Origin: Novosphingobium sp. CF614
GTDB lineage: Bacteria; Pseudomonadota; Alphaproteobacteria; Sphingomonadales; Sphingomonadaceae
NCBI RefSeq assembly: GCF_900113255.1
Contig: NZ_FOOR01000019.1
Coordinates: forward strand, 1-59,741
Reading direction: 5' to 3'
DNA: 59,741 nucleotides
Each line of letters opens with the position of its first letter. The stretch's first letter is position 1. The position numbers and the translations under genes were made by a program. Under the pieces are notes generated by a model that was not told the DNA's origin, did no database searches, and was given only the letters and a program-made list of their open reading frames with translations. Of this stretch, positions 44,711-52,652 are shown piece by piece.

Positions 44711-45742
44711 TCAATTGGCCGCTGGTACAGCTTCGCCTTGTTTTGCCTTGATCCATGCGATCGTGGGCTGAAACGGGAATATGAACTGTTCCCAGATCGA
44801 CAGTCTCTTGCGCTCGTCCTGGCCGACGATGGCCGATTCTCCCTCGCGATAAGTGCCCAGCACGCGATCGATGAGAATCAGCGAGTTGGCGTAGTTGCAG
44901 CGGGTATCTTCATACTTCACCGAATGGTGGAGGCTGTGGTGCCGGATCGTCGTGAAGACGAACGAATAGAACGGGGGCGGGTCGGAGCGCACATTGGCGT
45001 GCGCGAAAGTGGACACCGCGCCCAGAATGTTGAACGCGCAGAATTCCGCGGCCTGCGGCAGATCGAACAGCGCCAGCACGCTGAGGCTGATGAGGAACAA
45101 TTCGATGGGGTTGCCCACCGCACCCTTCATCGCGTTCAGCTGCGTGATGTGATGATGCGGAGCGTGGGTCAGCCAGAACGGACGCCAGTCGTGCATGATC
45201 CGATGCATCCAGTACTGGCCGAATTCCATAACGAAAATCACCAGGGCGACCTGCAGGATGAACGGCAATTGCATGGCCCATTCGGTGGTGATGCCCAGCG
45301 AATGCTTGGCCGCCTTCAACGGATCCTCGGCCAGCTTGCTCGAGGCCCAGGAAATCGCCGTATTGCTCAGGATCACATAGAAGAGGTCGGTGGCGAATTC
45401 CCGCCTGTCCAGCCGCCAGCCCTCATGCCGCTCCAGGAACCACTCAAGCGCCTGCACGAAGATCGTCGTAAGGGCGCCCGCCACCACGATCGACCACGGA
45501 TTGTCGATCCACGACCTGGGGCCGAACGCCCAGAACAATACGATCACCGCGACGGTCGCGGGCGGCACCAGGTTGACGAGTGTCTTCTTCAAGGCGTTTC
45601 CGTCGCCATCGCCCGCGCCATAGGCATTGCGCGCGTTCGGCGGGCTGTACGACAGATCGGGATTCCCGCTGGAATGGCCGCCGCCGACAATGGATTGCAT
45701 ATCGCCAGAGGGGGCAGCGTTGCAGGCCGGCTGTTCATCCAT
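44711..45742 (-). CDS. Membrane fatty-acid/sterol hydroxylase family (di-iron)
   Basis: A 343-residue integral-membrane di-iron oxygenase of the sterol desaturase/fatty acid hydroxylase family. Membrane segments lie at about 60-75, 85-100 and 155-175. The histidine boxes are complete: H180RIMH, H193APHHH and H268HSLHH, plus His248. The first ~45 residues are hydrophilic, Gly/Asn/Pro-rich and not part of the family fold. They align without gaps to the N-terminus of the MBL protein at 48153-49241 (17 of 39 identical, including GNPDL, SG, QS and RN). AGGGGAG six bases upstream supports the ATG at 45742. A candidate operator (45839-45864) lies about 100 bases before the start. Substrate unknown; a lipid or lipid-like molecule is likely. 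Confidence 0.9.
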   Translation of the reverse strand: MDEQPACNAAPSGDMQSIVGGGHSSGNPDLSYSPPNARNAYGAGDGDGNALKKTLVNLVPPATVAVIVLFWAFGPRSWIDNPWSIVVAGALTTIFVQALEWFLERHEGWRLDRREFATDLFYVILSNTAISWASSKLAEDPLKAAKHSLGITTEWAMQLPFILQVALVIFVMEFGQYWMHRIMHDWRPFWLTHAPHHHITQLNAMKGAVGNPIELFLISLSVLALFDLPQAAEFCAFNILGAVSTFAHANVRSDPPPFYSFVFTTIRHHSLHHSVKYEDTRCNYANSLILIDRVLGTYREGESAIVGQDERKRLSIWEQFIFPFQPTIAWIKAKQGEAVPAAN

Positions 45743-46144
45743 AGAAAATCTCCCCTATCGAGCCGGAAACCGGCTCAACGTTGCAGATCCTCTCTCCTGG
45801 CGACATCGCTCTATCAGGCGACATGCATACGGTATTGATATTACGTATTGCGTCAAGAGTATTAATTTTGAGCCGTCCCATTCCGGTCATGAAACGCGAA
45901 AGACCCCGGAAAACCGTCATTTTCACGGAAAGCTCCGGCCGGGTTTCGTCATGGTGCCGATTGCAAAGCCGGCAAAGTCGCGGCTGTCACGGCAACCACC
46001 AGGAGGCCTGTCGGCGCTGATTCGTTACCCTCCGCTCGACACCGCGCCAGCGCCTCCTTCGGCCGGCCGCGTGCAGCCGCCGCTCCGCACAAGTTTCGAT
46101 CGGCCCAGGACGAGCGGGGTGGAGCAGATTTTGGGCGCGACGCG
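45743..46144. other. Intergenic region upstream of the membrane hydroxylase
   Basis: A 402-bp gap with the hydroxylase promoter on its left side. It holds one candidate RHH operator (45839-45864) inside an AT-rich tract. The right two thirds show no gene or structure I can support. Confidence 0.55.
45839..45864. promoter_or_regulatory. Candidate RHH operator A (hydroxylase promoter)
   Basis: TATTAC, 14 bases, then GTATTA. This matches the perfect TATTAC-N14-GTAATA sites at 49335 and 52100 in spacing and in all but one arm base. It lies 97 bases before the hydroxylase start codon. The regulator is inferred to be the NikR-like protein encoded at 52143-52652. Confidence 0.5.
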
Positions 46145-47074
46145 CTAATTCTTGCTCTTCGGCGCTTCGCTCCACCAGGACAGGGTCTGCAGATCATGCG
46201 CGGTCGTCCAGATGCCGGACGGGGTATATCGCAGGGCCCCGCTGCCGGAGGGCTTGCCCGAACGCGCGCGTATCGCCATCGAGGTCGGATCGATCGCCAC
46301 GAAGGTCTGGTCGGCGGTAGTGCGAAGCCAGACGCTGCCGCCGCCCACATCGATGTCGCCATAGACCAGCGTCTCGCCAACTTTCACGCGGCCGGTCACG
46401 GCAACCGTGCCCGGATCGATCCGCGCGACCGTGCCGTCGCCCTGCTCCTGCACCCAGACCGCGCCTTCGCCGGCGGCGAGAAAGCCCGGCTGCAGGCCCA
46501 GCTTGACCTTGTTCGTCACCGCATCGGTCTGCGGATCGATCCGCTGGAGCGACTGCCCCGCGCTGCTGACGGCCCATAGCGAGTCGAATCCGAAGGCGAG
46601 ATAGAAAGTGCCGGGATCGACCCTGACAGTGGCCGTCACCTTGTTGGTCGCCGGGTCTATCCTGGCGACCGCCCCGGACTCTTCGCTCGGAACCCATATC
46701 GAGCCCGCGCCCGCGACGACGTTCAACTCGCCCTTGGGATTGGCGATGCCCGTCGGTACGATCGCCTGTACCCGCGATGTCCGCACATCGATCCGATAGA
46801 GGTTGCCGCCCTTGCAATTGGCAACCCAGAGGGAGCCGAAGGCCACCGCCATCGCGCCGCAGGGCCGCGGCACGGCGACGGATGCGCGCTTGCCCTGGGT
46901 CGACCATTGTTCGACGCGCCCGTCGTTGGTGGCCCACACCGTGTTTCCATCAACCGCCAGAAAGTCCGCGAAGCCCGGCACACTGAACGCCTCCTCGCGC
47001 AGTGCCATCGGATCCGGCGGGGCCGAAGCGCAGAGCGCGGTCAACGCCAGCATCATGCCAAGGGGTCTTTTCAT
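46145..47074 (-). CDS. Secreted YncE/Vgb-like beta-propeller
   Basis: A 309-residue exported propeller. After a short signal peptide (LGMMLALTALCASA), it shows repeated blades with GSLWVANCKGG, GSIWVPSEESGAVARIDPATNKV, DSLWAVSSAG, GAVWVQEQGDGTVARIDPGT and GSVWLRTTADQTFVAIDP, the pattern of YncE and virginiamycin B lyase-like proteins. The Vgb catalytic residues were not traced, so lyase activity is not claimed. AGGAG about seven bases before the ATG. It is the last gene of a three-gene minus-strand unit after two MBL-fold proteins (30 and 34 bases between genes). A binding or scaffold role for the unit's substrate is possible. Confidence 0.83.
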   Translation of the reverse strand: MKRPLGMMLALTALCASAPPDPMALREEAFSVPGFADFLAVDGNTVWATNDGRVEQWSTQGKRASVAVPRPCGAMAVAFGSLWVANCKGGNLYRIDVRTSRVQAIVPTGIANPKGELNVVAGAGSIWVPSEESGAVARIDPATNKVTATVRVDPGTFYLAFGFDSLWAVSSAGQSLQRIDPQTDAVTNKVKLGLQPGFLAAGEGAVWVQEQGDGTVARIDPGTVAVTGRVKVGETLVYGDIDVGGGSVWLRTTADQTFVAIDPTSMAIRARSGKPSGSGALRYTPSGIWTTAHDLQTLSWWSEAPKSKN

Positions 47075-47104
47075 GCGCTTACTCCTGCCCTGATATCCGA
47101 CGCA

Positions 47105-48118
47105 TCAGCTGTAACGATAGGGATTCTTGTCGATCGTGGTCGTGCCGCGCGTCTGGTTGCAGAGGAACACCGTGCCGGTGAAGTAAATGCCGGGCTCGGT
47201 GATCGTCTGCGCATAGGCGAACGCCTCGCGCAGTTGCTGCACGGTCATTTCCACGGGTGCCTCGTCGGGCTGATAGGTCATGCCATAGGTATAGTCCTGA
47301 CCGTCCCGGCTGATCTCCACATGGCAGCCCATGACATGCGTCACCGGATGGGTGTCGCAAAAGTCGATCAACCGTTTCATGCTGTCGAACCAGGGCTGCC
47401 AGAAACTGATGTAGCAGCGGCCCCGGTAGAACATGTCACCCGTGTAGAGGATCTGGGTGTAGCTATCGTAATAGGCGAATTCCGAGACGACATGGCCGGG
47501 CGAACCCCAGATCAGGATATCGCGGCCGCCCAGATCGAGCGTCACGCGTTCTTCCGGAAAATTGGTCATGCCCCAGAAGCCGACCATCTCCTCGTGGGTC
47601 AGGCCCATGTAGCGCGTGTTGGGACGGTCCGCGAACTGGTTGGTCGCGGCATAATGATCGGCATGCAGATGGCTGAACGCGACCAGCAATTCCAGGCTGG
47701 CGGGATCCCGGCCATTGCGACGGCACCAGTCGTCGATGCATTGATCCACGACGCCGCGCAGATCCCAGTCGTTGCGCAGCTGCACGAAGCCTTCGTCGAG
47801 CAGCAGTACGCGGTCATTGCCGAAATAGAGCGGAGCGAACGGCGCCTCGTAGCTATAGGCCTTGTTCTGCCGCAGGATCGCCGTGTGCGGATTATACCAG
47901 TGGACCTGTACCGGCGGGTCGGTGTTGTCCATGCAGGACGGAGAACCGCAGATCCATTTCTCGGGAAAGCTGCCCGCAGCGGGTAGATTGCTCTTGAAAT
48001 CGAGGGGAGCCGGGCGTGCGGCCGCCGATGCGGCATCGGCAAGGCCGGTCAGTGCCATGCTGGACAGCGGGACGGCGGCGGCTGCGGCGTTGTAGGTCAG
48101 GAAAGTGCGACGATCCAT
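47105..48118 (-). CDS. Exported MBL-fold metallohydrolase (Tat signal)
   Basis: A 337-residue metallo-beta-lactamase-fold enzyme. The N-terminus MDRRTFLTYNAAAAAVPL is a twin-arginine signal. The metal motif is complete (FSHLHADHYAATNQF), with later ligands in GSPGHVVSEF, YTGDMFYRG and MGCHVEIS. It hydrolyses an unknown ester, lactone or amide. I chose the ATG at 48118 because AAGGA lies upstream and the Tat signal then begins the protein; an upstream ATG at 48229 would overlap the neighbour. It is the middle gene of a minus-strand unit and a clear paralogue of the MBL protein directly upstream, sharing among others QFADRP/QFAGRP and the later motifs. Confidence 0.9.
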   Translation of the reverse strand: MDRRTFLTYNAAAAAVPLSSMALTGLADAASAAARPAPLDFKSNLPAAGSFPEKWICGSPSCMDNTDPPVQVHWYNPHTAILRQNKAYSYEAPFAPLYFGNDRVLLLDEGFVQLRNDWDLRGVVDQCIDDWCRRNGRDPASLELLVAFSHLHADHYAATNQFADRPNTRYMGLTHEEMVGFWGMTNFPEERVTLDLGGRDILIWGSPGHVVSEFAYYDSYTQILYTGDMFYRGRCYISFWQPWFDSMKRLIDFCDTHPVTHVMGCHVEISRDGQDYTYGMTYQPDEAPVEMTVQQLREAFAYAQTITEPGIYFTGTVFLCNQTRGTTTIDKNPYRYS

Positions 48119-48152
48119 GGATACTGTCCTTGTCGTCAAAAAAGGGGAGTCG

Positions 48153-49241
48153 TCAGAACGGGTGCGGCGGGTCGATCTTGGGGACGCCTTCGGGCCAGAC
48201 CCGTGTTCGCTGGTCGGGACTGACTCCATTGAAGAGCGCGAAATCAGGCCGGATGAGCATCATGTCCTTGCCCTTGACTTCACGGGCATACTGGATCGCC
48301 TCGTCGATCAGCGCCGGGCCCATCTCCAGCACGCGCTCGTAAGGTTTGTAGGTCGCGAAGCGCGGGTAATATTTTCCGGGCACGAACATCATCTCGACAT
48401 GGCCGCCGAGAATCCATTTCACCGGCCGGCTGGCCACGAAGCCCTTGAGCCGTTCCAGCGAGGCGATGAAGTCGCTGTCATTGCCGATATTGATCTTGCC
48501 GGGGAACAGCAGGTCGCCGGTGAACAGGAAATCGCAATAGGGATCGTAGAAACTGACGCCGTCCTTGTGCGTGCCCGGCGTCGGGATCACCTCGATCACG
48601 CGGTCGCCGAGATCGATCCTGCCCGTGCCGGAGGGCCAGCTGCCCCCGAACCCGTAAAAGCGCTTCATCACTTCCAGCGGTTTCGGGACGATCGTGGTAT
48701 CCGGCCGTCCCGCGAACTGGACGAGACCCTGGTTTTGCGCGACGTCCTCGCCCGATGTCAGCGCGATGGTCAGGGGAATCCGGCTCCGTCCCCGCGCCTG
48801 CCCCCAGCGCGCGATGATGGCGTCCACCGTCTCGCGCAGCGGATAATGCCGCGCATCGGCGGTCGCGCCGCTGTCGATCAGCAAGGCGCCCGCGTTGCCG
48901 AACAGCAGATAGGTGAACGGCGCTTCCCAATGCACGCAGACATTCTGCCGCAGAACGAAGCTGTCTTCATTGTACTGCACGACCTGGACGCGGGGATCGC
49001 GGTTCTTGGCAGCGACGTTGGACCCGTAAGTCCAGCGAAAGCCCAGATTGCCGGGCGCCGGGCCGTCGCAGGCGTAATTGTGGACCACCGCCCCCTTGCG
49101 ATGCAGCGGCAGGGCGCTGTCGGTGTTGCGAACCCCGGCGGGATTGTACCCCAGGTCGGGATTGCCGTTGGGATAGGTACGCCCGGTCGCCGACTGCGGA
49201 TTGCCGGACAGTGCGGGGTTGTAGGTCGAGCTTTGCGCCAT
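48153..49241 (-). CDS. MBL-fold protein with degenerate HxHxDH motif
   Basis: A 362-residue MBL-fold paralogue of the next gene. It lacks the HxHxDH metal motif: where its sister reads SHLHADHYAATNQFADRP, this one reads LTSGEDVAQNQGLVQFAGRP. Later ligands are kept: His225 (GTHKDG), Asp243 (FTGDLLFPG) and His281 (GGHVEMM). So one metal may remain, or the protein is a pseudo-enzyme. It has no signal peptide. Instead residues 1-39 align ungapped with the membrane hydroxylase N-terminus (17 of 39 identical). GGAG six bases before the ATG at 49241. First gene of the minus-strand unit, divergent from the ABC transporter operon with a candidate operator between. Confidence 0.85.
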   Translation of the reverse strand: MAQSSTYNPALSGNPQSATGRTYPNGNPDLGYNPAGVRNTDSALPLHRKGAVVHNYACDGPAPGNLGFRWTYGSNVAAKNRDPRVQVVQYNEDSFVLRQNVCVHWEAPFTYLLFGNAGALLIDSGATADARHYPLRETVDAIIARWGQARGRSRIPLTIALTSGEDVAQNQGLVQFAGRPDTTIVPKPLEVMKRFYGFGGSWPSGTGRIDLGDRVIEVIPTPGTHKDGVSFYDPYCDFLFTGDLLFPGKINIGNDSDFIASLERLKGFVASRPVKWILGGHVEMMFVPGKYYPRFATYKPYERVLEMGPALIDEAIQYAREVKGKDMMLIRPDFALFNGVSPDQRTRVWPEGVPKIDPPHPF

Positions 49242-49334
49242 CGAATTCTCCAGGAAACGGCCGTAGCCTGGCTTTGTCCGGTCCTCCCCATGTCCGGCCC
49301 CGTCGGAACCGCATCATGGAGCGAATGGTAGCGA

Positions 49335-49360
49335 TATTACCAATCATCGCAACAGTAATA
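49335..49360. promoter_or_regulatory. Candidate RHH operator B (divergent promoter)
   Basis: TATTAC-N14-GTAATA, extended outward on both sides to GCGATATT and AATATCGC (49331-49367). It lies midway between the MBL gene (start 49241) and the ABC transporter operon (start 49420), so one bound regulator could control both arms. Long, separated half-sites are typical of tetrameric NikR-like proteins. Confidence 0.6.
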
Positions 49361-49419
49361 ATATCGCTTGGACAAAGCCCGGCTTTGCGGCAATGCTGCG
49401 CTGCGGAAGGAGTCGAATC

Positions 49420-50505
49420 ATGCTCAACGGGATTCGCGTCGCGGGAAGAATGGCATTGCTGGCTTGCGCGCTGATGGCGGCATCCTGCTCGCCGACATCG
49501 AGCGACGCGCCGAAACCGCGCACGGAATTCAACATCGGCTGGTCGATCTATGCGGGCTGGATGCCCTGGCCCTATGCCCAGCAGGCCGGCATCGTGAAGA
49601 AATGGGCCGACAAATACGGCCTCAAGATCAACATCGTCCAGGTGAACGACTATGTAGAGTCGGTGAACCAGTACACGGCCGGCCGGCTGGACGGCGTGAC
49701 GGTGGCGAACATGGACGCGCTCACCATTCCCGCCGCCGGCGGCAAGGATACCAGCGCGATCATTGTCGGCGACTATTCGAACGGCAATGACGGGATCCTG
49801 CTGAAAGGCGCGGACAAGCTTGACGCCATCAAGGGCCGGCAAGTCTATCTCGTCGAGCTTTCGGTCTCGCATTACTTGCTGGCGCGCGGTCTCGATTCCA
49901 TCGGCATGCCGCTGACCTCGGTCAAGACGGTGAACACGTCGGACGCGGACATGGTCGGCGCCTTCGTGGCTCCCGAAGTGACGGCCGCCGTCGCCTGGAA
50001 TCCGCAGCTTTCCGTCATGAAGGCCATGCCGGGCGTGAAGCAGGTCTTCAGCTCCGCCGACATCCCGGGCGAGATACTCGACCTGCTGGTTGTCGACACC
50101 GCGACGCTGAAGGCCAATCCCAATCTCGGCAAGGCACTGGTCGGAATCTGGTACGAGACGACCGCGCTGATGCAGCGGCAGGACGCGGAAGGAAAAGCGG
50201 CACGGGCAGCCATGGCGAAACTGGCCGGCAGCACGCCGGAGGCTTTCGACGGCCAGTTGTCCACCACCTATCTCTACGCCGATCCGAAAGCGGCGGTGCA
50301 GGCCGCTTCCGCGCCAGCCCTCATCACCACCATGACGCGTGTGCGGGATTTCAGCTATTCCAAGGGTCTCTTCGGCCAGGGCGCGAAATCCGCCGACGTG
50401 GTCGGCATGGCCTTTCCAGGCAACAAGACCCTGGGCGATGCCAACCATATTACTTTGCGCTTCGATGCAAGCTATATGCAGATGGCCGCCGACGGTAAGC
50501 TCTGA
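49420..50505 (+). CDS. ABC transporter substrate-binding protein (TauA/SsuA-like)
   Basis: A 361-residue periplasmic binding protein of the nitrate/sulfonate/taurine family. The N-terminus VAGRMALLACALMAASC ends in a probable lipobox Cys, so it is likely a lipoprotein. The binding domain starts with FNIGWSIYAGWMPWPYAQQAGIVKKWADKYG, the usual NMT1/TauA opening. AAGGAG (49407-49412) lies seven bases before the ATG. It is the first gene of an eight-gene operon ending in allophanate hydrolase. In such clusters this transporter is assumed to bring in urea, guanidine or a related nitrogen compound. Which one cannot be told from sequence. Confidence 0.9.
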   Translation: MLNGIRVAGRMALLACALMAASCSPTSSDAPKPRTEFNIGWSIYAGWMPWPYAQQAGIVKKWADKYGLKINIVQVNDYVESVNQYTAGRLDGVTVANMDALTIPAAGGKDTSAIIVGDYSNGNDGILLKGADKLDAIKGRQVYLVELSVSHYLLARGLDSIGMPLTSVKTVNTSDADMVGAFVAPEVTAAVAWNPQLSVMKAMPGVKQVFSSADIPGEILDLLVVDTATLKANPNLGKALVGIWYETTALMQRQDAEGKAARAAMAKLAGSTPEAFDGQLSTTYLYADPKAAVQAASAPALITTMTRVRDFSYSKGLFGQGAKSADVVGMAFPGNKTLGDANHITLRFDASYMQMAADGKL

Positions 50506-50535
50506 ACGGCGCGAGCGTATCAAGGATATGACATC

Positions 50536-51351
50536 ATGCGCTGGGTGAACCGACGCATCCAGCGGGGCAACGGCATCCTTCTGGGCGCGATACCGATCGT
50601 GCTGCTGGTGCTGCTCTACCTCGTGGTTGCAGCCAGCCGCCATGCGGACAATCCCAACGACAAGATCCTGCCGCTGCCCGGCGGCATGGCGGAGGCGATG
50701 TCAGCGCTGCTGTTCCAACCCGATCTGCTTTCCGGGCGGCTGGTCTTTTGGGCAGACACCCTCGCCAGCCTGCAGCGGCTCGGCATCGGCCTTGGCATAT
50801 CCACCCTCTCGGCACTGCTGGTGGGCCTGCTGCTGGGCACCTTGCCCCCGGTCAGAGCCACCTTCGGCCCACTGGTGACGGGGATCGCCGTCATCCCGCC
50901 CATCGCGCTGCTGCCGATATTGTTTATCGCCTTCGGGCTTGGAGAGACCGCGAAAGTGGCGCTGATCGTCGTCGGCATAGCGCCTTTCATGATCCGCGAC
51001 GTCGCGGCCCATGTCGCCGCCTTGCCGCGGGAGCAGATCGTCAAGGCGCAAACGCTCGGCGCCAGCAGCTGGCAACTGATCCTGCGCGTCGCGCTGCCGC
51101 AGGCGATGCCGCGCCTGATCCAGGCGGTGCGCCTGTCGCTCGGTCCAGCCTGGGTCTTCCTGATCTCTGCGGAGGCGATCGCGTCCGACATCGGACTGGG
51201 CTATCGCATCTTTCTCGTCCGCCGCTATCTGTCGATGGACATCATCCTGCCTTATGTCGCCTGGATCGCGCTGCTGGCGATAGTGATGGACATGCTCCTG
51301 ACATGGACCAGCCGCCGCCTGTTCCCCTGGGCGCACGGAGCGAACCATTGA
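50536..51351 (+). CDS. ABC transporter permease (TauC/SsuC-like)
   Basis: A 271-residue inner-membrane permease. About six hydrophobic segments are visible, with the EAA loop LGASSWQLILRVALPQAMPRLIQAVRLSLGPAW split across the region near residues 175-210. AAGGA (50522-50526) is nine bases before the ATG, 30 bases after the binding protein stop. Its last codons overlap the ATPase start. It forms the channel for the ligand taken by the upstream lipoprotein. Confidence 0.9.
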   Translation: MRWVNRRIQRGNGILLGAIPIVLLVLLYLVVAASRHADNPNDKILPLPGGMAEAMSALLFQPDLLSGRLVFWADTLASLQRLGIGLGISTLSALLVGLLLGTLPPVRATFGPLVTGIAVIPPIALLPILFIAFGLGETAKVALIVVGIAPFMIRDVAAHVAALPREQIVKAQTLGASSWQLILRVALPQAMPRLIQAVRLSLGPAWVFLISAEAIASDIGLGYRIFLVRRYLSMDIILPYVAWIALLAIVMDMLLTWTSRRLFPWAHGANH

Positions 51352-52130
51352 GCGTGCTGCTGAGCCTGCGCGACGTCTGGGTCGAATATGGCGACAAGGT
51401 CGTCCTGGAACGCGTGAATCTCGATATCGAAGCGGGCTCCTTCGTCTCGATCATCGGGCCCTCGGGTGCCGGCAAGAGCAGCCTGCTACGCGTCGTGCTG
51501 GGCCAGGAAGTGCCCACGCGCGGTTCGATCCTGCTGGACGGTGCGCCGCTCAAGCCCGAATGCGAGCCGGATCGCGGCGTCGTGTTCCAGCGCTATTCCG
51601 TGTTTCCGCACTTGTCCGTCCTGGGCAATACCCTGTTCGGGCTGGAATGCGCGCGGGCCCCGTTTACCGCGCGGCTGTTCGGCGCACGACGCCGCGCCGC
51701 GATCGCGGAGGCGGAGGAGATGCTGACGGCGGTCGGCCTTGGCGACAGCCTGCACCTCTATCCCACACAGATGTCGGGCGGGATGCAGCAGCGGCTCGCC
51801 ATCGCGCAGGCCCTTATCAAGCGGCCGCGCATCCTGCTTCTCGACGAACCCTTCGGCGCGCTCGACCCGGGGATAAGGGCGGACATGCACGCTCTCATAA
51901 CCCGGTTATGGAACGACTATTCCCTGACTGTCATCATGGTCACGCATGATATAAGGGAGGCCTTCTCTCTCGGCACCCGCGTCCTGACCTTGGACAAGCG
52001 CCGCCGCGATCCGCACGCTCCCCATCGTTTCGGGGCAACGGCGGTCTATGATCTGCCACTCACCAAACGGGCTCCAGCCCCTGCCGTCACCGACGTAAGT
52101 ATTACACTTGACGATTTTTGTAATAATTGA
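51348..52130 (+). CDS. ABC transporter ATP-binding protein
   Basis: A 260-residue ATPase with Walker A GPSGAGKSS, signature MSGGMQQRLAIAQAL, Walker B RILLLDEPFGALDP and switch His in VTHDIREA. It starts at a TTG (51348) that overlaps the permease stop, with GGAG seven bases upstream; a GTG two codons later is the alternative. The open frame extends much further upstream but only as a shadow of the permease gene. The 3' end contains candidate operator C (52100-52125), so the last codons double as regulatory DNA for the next gene. Confidence 0.92.
   Translation: MSVLLSLRDVWVEYGDKVVLERVNLDIEAGSFVSIIGPSGAGKSSLLRVVLGQEVPTRGSILLDGAPLKPECEPDRGVVFQRYSVFPHLSVLGNTLFGLECARAPFTARLFGARRRAAIAEAEEMLTAVGLGDSLHLYPTQMSGGMQQRLAIAQALIKRPRILLLDEPFGALDPGIRADMHALITRLWNDYSLTVIMVTHDIREAFSLGTRVLTLDKRRRDPHAPHRFGATAVYDLPLTKRAPAPAVTDVSITLDDFCNN
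52100..52125. promoter_or_regulatory. Candidate RHH operator C (regulator gene)
   Basis: A perfect TATTAC-N14-GTAATA, with TTGACG inside the spacer (52108-52113) that could be a -35 box. It lies within the last ten codons of the ATPase gene and 17 bases before the RHH regulator start. This suggests an internal, autoregulated promoter for the regulator and the enzyme genes behind it. Confidence 0.6.
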
Positions 52131-52142
52131 GAAGACCGCAAC

Positions 52143-52652
52143 ATGAGCACCGAACCCGCCAATCTCGCCCGGCTCAGCATGAGCCTTCCGGCAGAGCTGT
52201 TTCGCCAACTGGACGTGATGGTCAGCGAACGGGGTTTGCCTTCCCGATCGCAGCTGATCGCCGAGCTTATCCGCCATGCGCTCGCCGAACATGAAGCGCT
52301 GACCCGCCCCGAAGCCATGCTCGCGGGCACGATCACGCTGGTCTATCGGGGGGACCGGGGGCGGGTGCGGCAGCAGCTGGCCCAGACCCAGGCCGAGTAC
52401 CTGAAGGAAGTCATTTCTTCCCAGCATGTATTTCTCGAGGACGACCAGTCGCTGGAAGTGCTGCTGGTGCAGGGCCCGGCCATGCGACTGAAGGAGCTGT
52501 GCGATGCCCTGCGCGGCATCCGCGGCGTGCAGCAACTGCAGCTTGTCACCACGACCGCCCTGCTCCCGCCGCTTCACGAGCAGGACGGCGTGGAAAGCAA
52601 TGATACCGCGCCCTCCGGCAAGAGCCGGACAAGCAAGGAAGTCGCGGCATGA
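52143..52652 (+). CDS. NikR-like ribbon-helix-helix regulator
   Basis: A 169-residue regulator with an N-terminal ribbon-helix-helix (about 8-52: LARLSMSLPAELFRQLDVM, then PSRSQLIAELIRHAL) and a C-terminal ACT-like domain laid out as in NikR. The nickel ligands of NikR are mostly lost: by alignment only the His of SSQHV remains, while the next His is Phe and the Cys is Ser (DDQSLEV). It therefore probably senses something other than nickel, perhaps the pathway's nitrogen substrate. It is 12 bases after the ATPase and overlaps the next gene by ATGA. It is the obvious candidate to bind the three TATTAC-N14-GTAATA sites. Confidence 0.85.
   Translation: MSTEPANLARLSMSLPAELFRQLDVMVSERGLPSRSQLIAELIRHALAEHEALTRPEAMLAGTITLVYRGDRGRVRQQLAQTQAEYLKEVISSQHVFLEDDQSLEVLLVQGPAMRLKELCDALRGIRGVQQLQLVTTTALLPPLHEQDGVESNDTAPSGKSRTSKEVAA

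Noticed and set aside
49242..49419. Guanidine riboswitch in the leader of the transporter operon
   Set aside because: The conserved blocks of the guanidine-I motif are not visible; the gap is explained by the long inverted operator and a ribosome binding site.
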